The notes under the pieces were generated by a model. It did no database searches. It had not been told where the DNA came from and was given only the letters and a program-made list of their open reading frames with translations. A program made the position numbers and the translations under genes. DNA of 64,000 nt from Robertmurraya sp. FSL R5-0851 (lineage in GTDB: Bacteria > Bacillota > Bacilli > Bacillales > Cytobacillaceae), in contig NZ_JBBOOE010000001.1 in the NCBI RefSeq assembly GCF_038002965.1, positions 822,001 to 886,000 on the forward strand, written 5' to 3'. Numbering within the stretch: the stretch's first letter is position 1; each line of letters opens with the position of its first letter. This document shows, one piece after another, positions 56,820-64,000 of this stretch.

Positions 56820-56851
56820 TCCTTCGAAACAAATCATTTGATTTCGAAGGA
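56820..56851. promoter_or_regulatory. Long inverted repeat upstream of the arsR-type gene
   Basis: TCCTTCGAAA (56820-56829) and TTTCGAAGGA (56842-56851) are perfect complements, and most of the intervening bases also pair (CAAAT / ATTTG). It lies 108 bases before the regulator start without a T tail, so an operator is more likely than a terminator. Confidence 0.55.
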
Positions 56852-56959
56852 CCAGATGTCTAATATATAAATATCGGGAATTGCCGATTTGATATGATGT
56901 TTTCAGATCATCTATCCATCTTCCATTGGGATAGTGATAATCGATATAGAAAGAGGCAA

Positions 56960-57307
56960 ATGACATTGAAGCAGGAATTGGAACGCTTAAATGATGAACA
57001 AGCCGTTGAAATTTTTAAGGCATTGTCGAACCAGACGAGGGTGAGCATTCTTCAAATGTTAAAAGATCCTCACAGTCATTTTTCACCGCAAGCCCATATT
57101 ATTGCTGATGAAGGATTTGAAGGCGGGGTTTGCGTAGGGGATATCCGAAGCAAGGCGGGGATTTCGCAATCCACTACTTCACAGTATTTATCGATTCTGC
57201 TGCAAAGCGGACTTGTTGAAATAAAGCGAATCGGACAATGGACGTATTATCGCCGTAATGAGGAGACGATTAAAAAGTTCGAAAAATACATTGGTACAAA
57301 AATTTAA
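56960..57307 (+). CDS. ArsR-family transcriptional regulator
   Basis: A 115-residue winged-helix repressor: EIFKALSNQTRVSILQML, then VGDIRSKAGISQSTTSQYLSILLQSGLVEIKRIGQWTYYRR. The metal-binding CxC motif of ArsR/SmtB metal sensors is missing from the recognition-helix region; a single Cys (GVCVGD) lies earlier, so a redox or ligand sensor is possible. ATG at 56960 after AGAGGC is preferred; a longer frame from 56894 has no ribosome site. Twelve bases upstream of a luciferase-like monooxygenase gene that it likely controls. Base composition from here to about 59340 is visibly more GC-rich than the surroundings. Confidence 0.82.
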   Translation: MTLKQELERLNDEQAVEIFKALSNQTRVSILQMLKDPHSHFSPQAHIIADEGFEGGVCVGDIRSKAGISQSTTSQYLSILLQSGLVEIKRIGQWTYYRRNEETIKKFEKYIGTKI

Positions 57308-57318
57308 GGAGAATTGAA

Positions 57319-58284
57319 GTGAGTTTATTACAGCATCGAGCATATAACAGGTTGTACCAAAAGGATAAAATGACGCTTGGTTTCGCGATTCCGACGGCAA
57401 GGATGTCCAAATATCCGATTATGGAAAATCAGCTGTCGCTTGCCCGCAAAATTGAAGACCATGGTTTCGCGGCATTGTGGCTTCGGGACGTTACGATTCA
57501 GAATTTGAATATTGATGATAATGGTCAAATGTATGATTTATGGATTTATTTGACCTATCTTGCGGCGCATACCAAGGATATTGCACTCGGGACGGCTAGT
57601 GTGGTCCTCCCTCTGCGCCATTCTGTCAGAGTTGCAAAGGAAGCATCATCTATTGACCGGTTGTTTCCCGAACGGCTGATCATGGGAGTGGCTTCAGGAG
57701 ACCGGGATAAAGATTTCACAGCTTTGGGAATTTCCAAGCTCGAAAGTGGAGGGCTGTTTAAAAAGAATTATACATTCCTTGAACGGCTGTTAAAGGAGGA
57801 CAGTCCGACAATCAACAGCGATTTAGGCGTCATCGATGGAACGGATATGAGAATGATTCCCAAACCTTTTTCTTCGATTCCGACTATGGTGACAGGATTC
57901 AGCAATCAATCGATTGAATGGATCGCCCAGAATGGGGACGGCTGGATCCAGTACCCGAGGATTATCCCACAACAAACTCAATTGATTAATGAGTATCGCG
58001 AGTTGTCGGAAATTCACGCCCCAGGAGTGTTTAAGCCTTTTACTCAGACTTTATTTATCGATTTATCGGAAAATCCCGATTCGTTTCCTGTTCCGATTCC
58101 GTTAGGATTTCGTGTAGGGCGCAAACAGTTATTAGAAATTCTATATCAATTTCAATCCATTGGTGTCAATCACCTGGCATTTGTATTGTATTTTTCAAAG
58201 CGCCCTCCCGAGGAAGTCATCCAGGAGCTTGGAGAGTTTGTGTTGCCTTACTTTCCGACTCATGATGTTCCAGTATTAGATTAG
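57319..58284 (+). CDS. Luciferase-like (LLM-class) flavin-dependent oxidoreductase 1
   Basis: A 321-residue F420/FMN-dependent TIM-barrel oxidoreductase: LARKIEDHGFAALWLRDV, LYLAAHTKDIALGTASVVLPLRH (seen as TYLAAHTKDIALGTASV), SIDRLFPERLIMGVASGD and GWIQYPR. Start GTG at 57319 after AAGGAG. It is the first enzyme behind the ArsR-type regulator; GC content is higher than in neighbouring genes, hinting at transfer. Substrate unknown; the family includes alkanal, sulfonate and nitro-compound monooxygenases. Confidence 0.87.
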   Translation: MSLLQHRAYNRLYQKDKMTLGFAIPTARMSKYPIMENQLSLARKIEDHGFAALWLRDVTIQNLNIDDNGQMYDLWIYLTYLAAHTKDIALGTASVVLPLRHSVRVAKEASSIDRLFPERLIMGVASGDRDKDFTALGISKLESGGLFKKNYTFLERLLKEDSPTINSDLGVIDGTDMRMIPKPFSSIPTMVTGFSNQSIEWIAQNGDGWIQYPRIIPQQTQLINEYRELSEIHAPGVFKPFTQTLFIDLSENPDSFPVPIPLGFRVGRKQLLEILYQFQSIGVNHLAFVLYFSKRPPEEVIQELGEFVLPYFPTHDVPVLD

Positions 58285-58321
58285 TTTTTAAAAAAATTAG
58301 ATAAGGGAAGAAGATGAACTT

Positions 58322-59344
58322 ATGTCTAAACATGCAAATAAACTAAACGAAATTCCATTCTCGGTGCTTGATCTTTCACCGATAACAACCGGAAGTACTC
58401 CTGCTGACTCTTTCCTCCATACATTGGAACTCGCACAGCTTGCTGAAAAACTTGGTTACAACCGTTTTTGGCTCGCAGAACATCATAATATGCCGTTTAT
58501 CGCCAGTTCCGCCACTTCTGTGGTGATGTCCCATGTGGCAGCCGGTACATCAAAAATCAGGATTGGTTCAGGAGGAATCATGCTGCCGAATCACGCACCG
58601 CTCGTCATCGCTGAGCAGTTTGGCACTCTTGAATCCTTATATCCTGGGCGAATTGACCTTGGTCTGGGGCGGGCACCCGGTACAGACCAGGGGACCGCTC
58701 GTGCATTGAGACGCGACTGGGGAAGTACCGGAGATGACTTTCCTGAGCAATTAGCGGAACTCCGAGGTTACTTTGATCCATCCTTGGCCCAAGGAAACCC
58801 TATAAAAGCGATTCCAGGTGAAGGGTTGAATATTCCAATCTGGCTGCTGGGTTCAAGCGGCTTCAGTGCGCAGCTGGCCGGGGAACTGGGTTTGCCATTC
58901 GCGTTTGCCTCCCATTTCTCGCCACTTAACACTCTGGGTGCACTACAGATCTATCGCAAGGCGTTTAAGCCTTCGAATGTTCTCGATAAGCCGTATGCCA
59001 TGGTGGCCTTGAATATCATTGCAGCAGAAACAGATAAAGAGGCAAAACTCCTTTTCACAACCCTGCAGCAGCAATTTTTGAATCTGATGAGCGGCAACCT
59101 TACACAGCTTCAACCACCGGTAGATGACATATCCGAAGTGGCCAGCAGCTACCAATTAAAGGCTCTTGAGCAGCAATTAGGCACATCGATTGTTGGCAGC
59201 CAGCAGACGATAAAGGACAAGCTGCATACATTTTTGAAGGAGAGCCAGGCTGATGAAATCATGGCCATTGCCCAAGTTTACGACCACAAAGCTCGCCTTC
59301 GTTCATACGAGCTTCTGGCAGAAATTACAAAAAGCGAAAGGTAA
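58322..59344 (+). CDS. Luciferase-like (LLM-class) flavin-dependent oxidoreductase 2 (YceB-like)
   Basis: A 340-residue LLM-class protein of the MsnO8/YceB branch: [79 protein letters not shown] and [13 protein letters not shown] at 58322 with GGGAAGAAG upstream. In the same orientation and composition as the preceding gene, 37 bases away, so probably the same operon. The flavin oxidoreductase partner is not encoded here. Confidence 0.88.
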   Translation: MSKHANKLNEIPFSVLDLSPITTGSTPADSFLHTLELAQLAEKLGYNRFWLAEHHNMPFIASSATSVVMSHVAAGTSKIRIGSGGIMLPNHAPLVIAEQFGTLESLYPGRIDLGLGRAPGTDQGTARALRRDWGSTGDDFPEQLAELRGYFDPSLAQGNPIKAIPGEGLNIPIWLLGSSGFSAQLAGELGLPFAFASHFSPLNTLGALQIYRKAFKPSNVLDKPYAMVALNIIAAETDKEAKLLFTTLQQQFLNLMSGNLTQLQPPVDDISEVASSYQLKALEQQLGTSIVGSQQTIKDKLHTFLKESQADEIMAIAQVYDHKARLRSYELLAEITKSER

Positions 59345-59362
59345 AAAGGAGGACATCAGCAT

Positions 59363-59425
59363 TTGACATCAAGAATTCTTCCAAAGGGCATCACCATCAT
59401 TAAACACGTGGCAGAGCGATACTAA
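59363..59425 (+). CDS. Twenty-residue ORF with strong ribosome site, probable truncated gene
   Basis: AAAGGAGGA at 59346-59353 precedes TTG at 59363, which opens a frame of only 20 codons (ending IIKHVAERY) to TAA at 59425. It immediately follows the second LLM gene. The strong site on so short a frame suggests the start of a third operon gene cut off at the edge of the transferred block; a real small peptide cannot be excluded. Confidence 0.35.
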   Translation: MTSRILPKGITIIKHVAERY

Positions 59426-59549
59426 ATGTTTTTATACCTTTATATATCTAGCAGTATCATATACTAAACACGGTAGATTACTTGTATTTATTGTGTTAAA
59501 TGAGAATAATACCCACGATGCTTTTACAAATTTAAGGGGGCTTATCATT

Positions 59550-60062
59550 ATGAGCAAAAAAATCGCTACACTAATAACAGACTTATTTGAAGATGTAGAA
59601 TTCACAGAACCAGCACAAGCATTTAAAGATGCTGGTCATCAAGTGATCACAATCGACATACAGGCTGGAAAAGATATTACTGGTAAAAAAGGTGAAACAG
59701 TAAAAATAGATAAAGGAATTGGGGAAGTTAATCCTCAAGACTTTGATGCTTTACTCATCCCTGGCGGCTTCTCTCCTGATTTATTACGTGAAGATGATCG
59801 TTTTGGTGAATTCGCAAAAGCATTTATACAAGAAGGTAAACCTGTTTTTGCCATTTGCCATGGCCCACAAGTATTAATTGATACAGACCTATTAAAAGGC
59901 GTCGACATAACAGGTTTCAAATCAATAAGGAACGATCTCAAAAATGCAGGTGCTAACTACAAAGATGAAGAAGTTGTAGTAAGCAATAATATTGTAACAA
60001 GCCGTTTTCCGGATGACATTCCTGCCTTTAATCGTGAATCCTTAAAATTATTAGCTGAATAA
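59550..60062 (+). CDS. DJ-1/PfpI-family protein (YfkM/YraA-like deglycase)
   Basis: A 170-residue class I glutamine-amidotransferase-fold protein: LITDLFEDVEFTEPAQAFK (Glu of the active site), ALLIPGGFSPD and the nucleophile elbow AICHGPQVLID (Cys about 103, His next). Relatives deglycate methylglyoxal- or glyoxal-modified protein and nucleotides or act as chaperones. ATG at 59550 after AAGGGGG; the in-frame ATG at 59493 has no site. Leads a block of carbonyl-handling genes with the SDR and AKR that follow. Confidence 0.9.
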   Translation: MSKKIATLITDLFEDVEFTEPAQAFKDAGHQVITIDIQAGKDITGKKGETVKIDKGIGEVNPQDFDALLIPGGFSPDLLREDDRFGEFAKAFIQEGKPVFAICHGPQVLIDTDLLKGVDITGFKSIRNDLKNAGANYKDEEVVVSNNIVTSRFPDDIPAFNRESLKLLAE

Positions 60063-60147
60063 TAGGTATTGAATAGTATCGTTTTAGAAATAAATTTCAC
60101 AATAAATGATCAATACAAAAAAGATTTTAAGAAGGAAGGGTTTTACT

Positions 60148-60864
60148 ATGTCATTAAATGGTAAACGAGTAGTTGTTTTAGGGGGTACTTCTGGTATTGG
60201 TTTAGCAACTGCCAAAGCGTTTCTAGATCAATCTGCTCAAGTGATCATTGCCAGCCGTTCTGTTTCCAAATTAAATGAAGCAAAACAAGTTCTTGGTGGA
60301 AGTGTAGAAGGAATTGAAATCGATTTTCGAAGCGAAGAAAAAGTAGCAGAATTTTTCAGTAAGGTTGGAAAATTTGACCACCTTGTGGTAACAGCAGGAG
60401 AAGGTGCGATGGGGCACTTTAGCGAACTGCCTGTGGCAAGTGCTAAAGAGGCATTTGATAGTAAGTTCTGGGGGCAATATATTACTGTCCGTTCAGCACT
60501 TCCATATTTAAGCAATGAGAGCTCAATCACCTTAACCTCTGGTGTATATGGCGTTCGTCCTCCTCAAGGCGCTACTACGTTAGCGGCAATCAATTCAGCC
60601 ATTGAAGGATTGGTTCGAGGACTTTCCGTAGACCTAGCCCCTATTAGGGTAAACGTGGTTTCACCTGGAATTGTAGACACTCCAATCTATGCTGGAATGT
60701 CAGATGATCAGAGGCAAGCACTGTTCAACGGCATTGCACAACAGCTCCCTGTTGGACGGATTGCAAAGCCGGAAGACATAGCTGAAACCTATGTATACCT
60801 TGCTAAGAACGGTTTTACTACTGGGACGGCTGTTCTTATTGATGGTGGAGCTCACTTAGTATAA
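60148..60864 (+). CDS. Atypical short-chain dehydrogenase lacking the YxxxK pair
   Basis: A 238-residue Rossmann-fold protein with cofactor motif GGTSGIGLAT (about 12-21), an acidic/basic switch SRSVSKL, VTAGEGA in place of NNAG, Ser in LTSGVYG and VNVVSPGIVDTP. Where classical SDRs have the catalytic Tyr-xxx-Lys, this one reads GATTLAAINSAIEGL: neither Tyr nor Lys is present. The same deviation is known in an SDR subgroup. ATG at 60148 after AAGGAAGGG; an in-frame ATG at 60106 is rejected. Activity may be altered or non-catalytic. Confidence 0.87.
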   Translation: MSLNGKRVVVLGGTSGIGLATAKAFLDQSAQVIIASRSVSKLNEAKQVLGGSVEGIEIDFRSEEKVAEFFSKVGKFDHLVVTAGEGAMGHFSELPVASAKEAFDSKFWGQYITVRSALPYLSNESSITLTSGVYGVRPPQGATTLAAINSAIEGLVRGLSVDLAPIRVNVVSPGIVDTPIYAGMSDDQRQALFNGIAQQLPVGRIAKPEDIAETYVYLAKNGFTTGTAVLIDGGAHLV

Positions 60865-60956
60865 TCGCCTAAATCGATGTTGAAAGGAAGCTTACCACCT
60901 TACCAAGCAGCAGTTCTAACTAAAATAGAAATAAGGTAAGAATTAAGTGATTTACT

Positions 60957-60993
60957 GGTGGCAATACTGCAATAGAGTATTGCCGCCTTTTTT
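60957..60993 (+). terminator. Rho-independent terminator after the SDR gene
   Basis: GGTGGCAATAC / GTATTGCCGCC stem (one G-U pair) with a T6 tail. Confidence 0.88.
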
Positions 60994-61038
60994 GTTCATT
61001 AGTTACATAAAAGATACAAAAGGAAGTGTTGGTTTTTA

Positions 61039-61938
61039 ATGAGTGTACAGGATGAAAATCAATTAACAAAAATAAAAAATTCCCTTGAGAGTCGTGTAGT
61101 TACATTGCCTGATGGAACTTCTCTGCCAAGAATAGGACAAGGAACTTGGTACATGGGAGAAAATCCTCAAATGAGAGATAGGGAAATCAAAGCTTTACAA
61201 CTCGGTATAGAATTAGGCATGAAACTAATAGATACGGCGGAAATGTATGGTAATGGCGATTCTGAACGCTTAGTAGGTGAAGCAATTAAGGGACGTAGAG
61301 ATGACGTCTTTTTAGTATCAAAGGTGTATCCTCATCATGCAGGATTAGATATGATAGCCAAAGCGTGTGAAAACAGTCTAAAAAGGCTGGGAACCGATCA
61401 TCTTGATTTGTACCTTTTACACTGGCGAGGACGTGTGCCATTAGCAGAAACCATTGAAGGAATGGAAAAGCTACGCAAGGAAGGAAAAATAGTAAGGTGG
61501 GGAGTCTCCAATTTTGATACCGATGATATGAAAGAGTTATGGAACACCACTAACGGAAAAAATTGTATGACTAATCAAGTGTTATATCATCTTGGTTCAA
61601 GGGGGATAGATTATGATCTCTTACCATGGCAGCGAGAACATCACATGCCTATTATGGCATATAGCCCGCTAGCTCAAGGAGGTTCATTAAGAAGACAATT
61701 GTTAACGGATCCAACCATTAAAGAGATTGCAGAAAAATACGCTGTACAACCCTTACAAATCGCTCTCGCATGGACAATCCGTTCTAACGATTGTCTAGCT
61801 ATTCCAAAAGCTGTTCAAGAAGAACATGTACTAGCAAATGCGAAAGCTACTATAATTGAATTAACAAAAGAGGATTTAAATAGACTTGATGAGGTATTTC
61901 CGCAACCGACTAGAAAAATGCCTTTGGACATTATATAG
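61039..61938 (+). CDS. Aldo/keto reductase
   Basis: A 299-residue AKR-fold oxidoreductase with Asp/Tyr in LIDTAEMYGNGDSE, Lys in LVSKVYPHH, His in YLLHWRG and nucleotide-binding AIPKAVQEEHV. It probably reduces aldehydes or ketones with NADPH. ATG at 61039 with AAAGGAAGTG about 12 bases before. Own transcript, between two terminators; fits functionally with the DJ-1 and SDR genes. Confidence 0.9.
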   Translation: MSVQDENQLTKIKNSLESRVVTLPDGTSLPRIGQGTWYMGENPQMRDREIKALQLGIELGMKLIDTAEMYGNGDSERLVGEAIKGRRDDVFLVSKVYPHHAGLDMIAKACENSLKRLGTDHLDLYLLHWRGRVPLAETIEGMEKLRKEGKIVRWGVSNFDTDDMKELWNTTNGKNCMTNQVLYHLGSRGIDYDLLPWQREHHMPIMAYSPLAQGGSLRRQLLTDPTIKEIAEKYAVQPLQIALAWTIRSNDCLAIPKAVQEEHVLANAKATIIELTKEDLNRLDEVFPQPTRKMPLDII

Positions 61939-62033
61939 AAATTTTAGAGGATAGACAAAGAAGAGGGGATTGTATATGTTAACAGAGGTATTGGAAGATT
62001 TACTCCAGATGCAGCCTCTTGTATGAAAATTAG

Positions 62034-62090
62034 CTTTTTAGGAACAGCTTAACATTGACAAATAAAACTGTTCCTAAAAACATTTTTTCT
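62034..62090. terminator. Bidirectional terminator between the AKR and yellow-family genes
   Basis: TTTTTAGGAACAG (62036-62047) pairs with CTGTTCCTAAAAA (62068-62080); T-rich sequence follows on the plus strand and A/T tracts lie on both sides. A 16-codon frame at 61976-62026 upstream of it has a ribosome-like site but no recognisable content. Confidence 0.72.
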
Positions 62091-62150
62091 GAAATAAAAC
62101 CGATTAAACCACACCTTGACGTAATGTAAAAATTATTCAACTATTTTTTA

Positions 62151-63248
62151 TTACGAAAAGGTAGAAGCAGGGAATTCATCAATTTTCATACGAAGTAAAC
62201 TATAAGGTTTCTGTCGCAGGTCTTTTCCATAATGAAACCTTGCCTGCCGGTGTAATTGGTTCACAATAACATATAAGTATTGATCCGGCCCAATTGAAAA
62301 CGTATCTGGCCATAAAATTCTCGGATCATGAGCGATTGTTTCCATTATGCCATTCGGCAATATCTTTCGAATACTGTTGTTTTCATAGTCTCCGGCATAA
62401 ATGGTTCCTTTTGCCCCAGTGATCATTCCATCAGACGCACCTTTTTCTCCCCAGTACTCCACCTGATAAGGTAGTTCTATGTCGGGTATCGTTCTGTCTC
62501 TTAGAGCTTCTGTTGAGATCGAATACAAATGCCGACTGGTAAGTGGACAGTAAAATAAAATCTTTCCATCGGGAGAAATCGCTATACCATCAGACGCCAA
62601 TTTAAATGGAGATGTGGATCCATCTTTGTTTCGGTTCATCAAAATTTCACCTTCTACTTTCGGCAAAAAATAAGGGTCGGGTGAAGTTGAATTAGCTCCA
62701 TTTAACCGTCTAAACGCCTTTCCATTTTCTAAATCTACAACGATAATAGCTCCTGGTCCTTTGGAAGATGAATCCGTTATATAGGCATAACCGGCTTTTC
62801 CAACACGAAAATCGAATCGGACATCATTCAGATAAGTTGTTGGAAGGACAACATCTTCTGTAAAGGTATATACTTTTCTTATTGTATTGGTTTTTAAATC
62901 AACAGCGACTAATTTTGCCCCTCCTTTAATTGGTTCAGAAAAATTCGGTGCCGCTGTATCTAATACCCAAAGTGTTCCTCTTCCATCCGCAACTACACTT
63001 TGGACACTGATAAAAGACATTGTGATATTACCCTGATAACCCAAATTGGTTTCTAAACTAGGATAAGGCTGCAAAGTATCCCCAACAATTTCCGCAACAG
63101 TGAATTTAACGTCGTCTCCCCATTTCGGAAAGCAAATGAAAATACGACCGGTTTCTGATACGCTAACACCTGTCGGCATAGCTCCATAAAATTCATAGAC
63201 TAGTTCTAACTTACCGAAATATTTTTCCATAGGTAACATAGGCTTCAT
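62151..63248 (-). CDS. Yellow/major royal jelly protein-family protein
   Basis: A 365-residue beta-propeller protein of the MRJP/yellow family: GAMPTGVSVSETGRIFICFP, GRGTLWVLDTAAPN, YLNDVRFDF, GYAYITDSSSKGPGAIIVVD, SDGIAISPDGKILFYCPLTSR, LWPDTFSIGPDQYLYV and NQLHRQARFHYGKD are all typical. The family is best known from insects but occurs in scattered bacteria. No signal peptide is visible, whereas insect members are secreted. ATG at 63248 follows GAGGAGGACATC. Isolated gene; function unknown, ligand binding or a lactonase-like activity is a guess. Confidence 0.88.
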   Translation of the reverse strand: MKPMLPMEKYFGKLELVYEFYGAMPTGVSVSETGRIFICFPKWGDDVKFTVAEIVGDTLQPYPSLETNLGYQGNITMSFISVQSVVADGRGTLWVLDTAAPNFSEPIKGGAKLVAVDLKTNTIRKVYTFTEDVVLPTTYLNDVRFDFRVGKAGYAYITDSSSKGPGAIIVVDLENGKAFRRLNGANSTSPDPYFLPKVEGEILMNRNKDGSTSPFKLASDGIAISPDGKILFYCPLTSRHLYSISTEALRDRTIPDIELPYQVEYWGEKGASDGMITGAKGTIYAGDYENNSIRKILPNGIMETIAHDPRILWPDTFSIGPDQYLYVIVNQLHRQARFHYGKDLRQKPYSLLRMKIDEFPASTFS

Positions 63249-63522
63249 GATGTCCTCCTCAAAAATTTCGCACGGGATATCACCTATATATGATTTAAAA
63301 TATTTTTAGTGCCTGGTTCATAATGGGCTAAAATTTTTACATATAGTAGATAAGAATGATGAATACGGACATGATGCTAAAATACTGAATAATAATTTCT
63401 AATGGATTAGCACTCCTGTTTCACCACAGAGTAGATTTGATAAAAGGATTAAAAAAGGAAGTATGATCTATGTGTAAAAAGATGGAAAATAGGGAAGTTT
63501 AATAAATAAAAAGGAATAAGAT

Positions 63523-64000
63523 ATGATAGGACTTTTTATTGCCATTATTACTTTTAATTTTATTGCCTTTAAAACAGTGAAAAGATTCACTACAAACCAA
63601 ATTGTGCATATATGGATCTTTACAATTGCTTTTCAGTGTATTTTTGATCTAATTGTTGAATTTAAATATCATGCCTATTGGTATTTTGATAAGCAGGTCG
63701 ATTGGTTAGGGATGCTTGCTCATACAGTACTTATTCCTCCAGTTAATATGATGTTTCTGAATTGGTTTCCTTTTTATCAATCGGTTTGGAAAAAATTCAT
63801 TTATATGTTCTTCTGGGTGATTGGAATATTAATTTATGAAACCTTAACCCTGCTGCCTGAACCTTGGGGATATTTCCACTATGGTTGGTGGAGGATTTGG
63901 CATGCAGCCATTGTGGACCCGATTTTACTCCTTATATTGTTAGGATACTATAAATGGATTTGTAAATTAGAAATGCAACTATTAGAAAATACCATTCAAA
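63523..64000 (+). CDS. Multi-spanning membrane protein, probably CBO0543 family (partial)
   Basis: ATG at 63523 after AAGGAAT opens a frame that runs off the right edge (159 codons seen). The product starts MIGLFIAIITFNFIAF and has at least four hydrophobic segments with many aromatic residues (YHAYWYFDKQVDW, FHYGWWRIWHAA). This arrangement resembles the CBO0543 family of small membrane proteins common in Bacillaceae, of unknown function. The family call is tentative. Confidence 0.7.
   Translation, partial: MIGLFIAIITFNFIAFKTVKRFTTNQIVHIWIFTIAFQCIFDLIVEFKYHAYWYFDKQVDWLGMLAHTVLIPPVNMMFLNWFPFYQSVWKKFIYMFFWVIGILIYETLTLLPEPWGYFHYGWWRIWHAAIVDPILLLILLGYYKWICKLEMQLLENTIQ

Noticed and set aside
63440..63505. 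10-codon frame MCKKMENREV
   Set aside because: Too short, poor ribosome site and no similarity; most likely chance.

Overview
The window reads as chromosomal DNA of a low-GC, spore-forming Bacillaceae bacterium (Bacillus/Neobacillus/Mesobacillus-like). The evidence is strong AGGAGG-type ribosome binding sites, frequent GTG/TTG starts, U-tailed hairpin terminators, close counterparts of B. subtilis AprX, GanSPQAB/GanR, OhrA/OhrR, AdhA/AdhR and YhcN/YlaJ, and B. subtilis-type Fur, OhrR, MntR-like and LacI/CcpA-like sites. No rRNA, tRNA, CRISPR array, phage or insertion sequence was recognised. The species cannot be named from the sequence alone.

Layout. 1-2785: end of a membrane protein with two M20 amidohydrolases. 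2896-5783: SelO-type pseudokinase and a NupC nucleoside transporter. 5783-8436: a leaderless BtuF-like protein, a 56-residue Cys-rich protein, a tandem array of 52-bp palindromic units, and a PQQ-type sugar dehydrogenase lipoprotein. 8504-12404: SWIM-SNF2 helicase and a DedA protein. 12405-21687: galactan utilisation locus (ganS, ganP, ganQ, ganA, ganB, ganR), in which ganP carries an in-frame stop codon. 21695-26500: adhR/adhA, a DDAH-like enzyme, DUF2935 and DUF3231 proteins. 26501-31536: Leloir operon galK-galE-galT-galM. 31635-37992: BASS transporter, frameshifted VOC gene behind an SOS-like box, SWIM protein, and a two-domain prenyl synthase/terpene-synthase-like enzyme. 38010-41747: ZIP transporter with MntR-like boxes, ohrA/ohrR, spore lipoprotein, aldo-keto reductase. 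41960-44285: decayed histidine kinase and decayed ogt facing away from each other, then a second 52-bp array. 44457-46685: AprX and a Fur-controlled flavodoxin. 47234-56393: sugar ABC transporter (ChvE/GguA/GguB type), a membrane-anchored binding protein with LytS-like kinase and YesN-like regulator, and an extra XylF. 56443-61938: monooxygenases, ArsR regulator, DJ-1, SDR and AKR. 62151-64000: yellow/MRJP-like protein and the start of a membrane protein.

How it fits together. Secreted GanB would cut galactan, GanSPQ import the oligosaccharides, GanA release galactose, and GalKETM convert it to UDP-glucose/glucose-1-phosphate. Very similar LacI/CcpA-like operators sit at or just past the predicted start points of the gan and gal operons, upstream of ganB, and over the -35 of the ChvE transporter. 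The premature stop in ganP predicts that the importer is broken or recently inactivated, unless it is a sequencing error. The three-gene sensor array next to the ChvE/Ggu transporter has the layout of XylFII-LytS-YesN systems and probably controls pentose or galactose uptake.

The most unusual items are the two 52-bp palindrome arrays 36 kb apart with an exactly conserved period, the fused 790-residue isoprenoid enzyme, and a cluster of gene decay (ganP, VOC gene, kinase, ogt).
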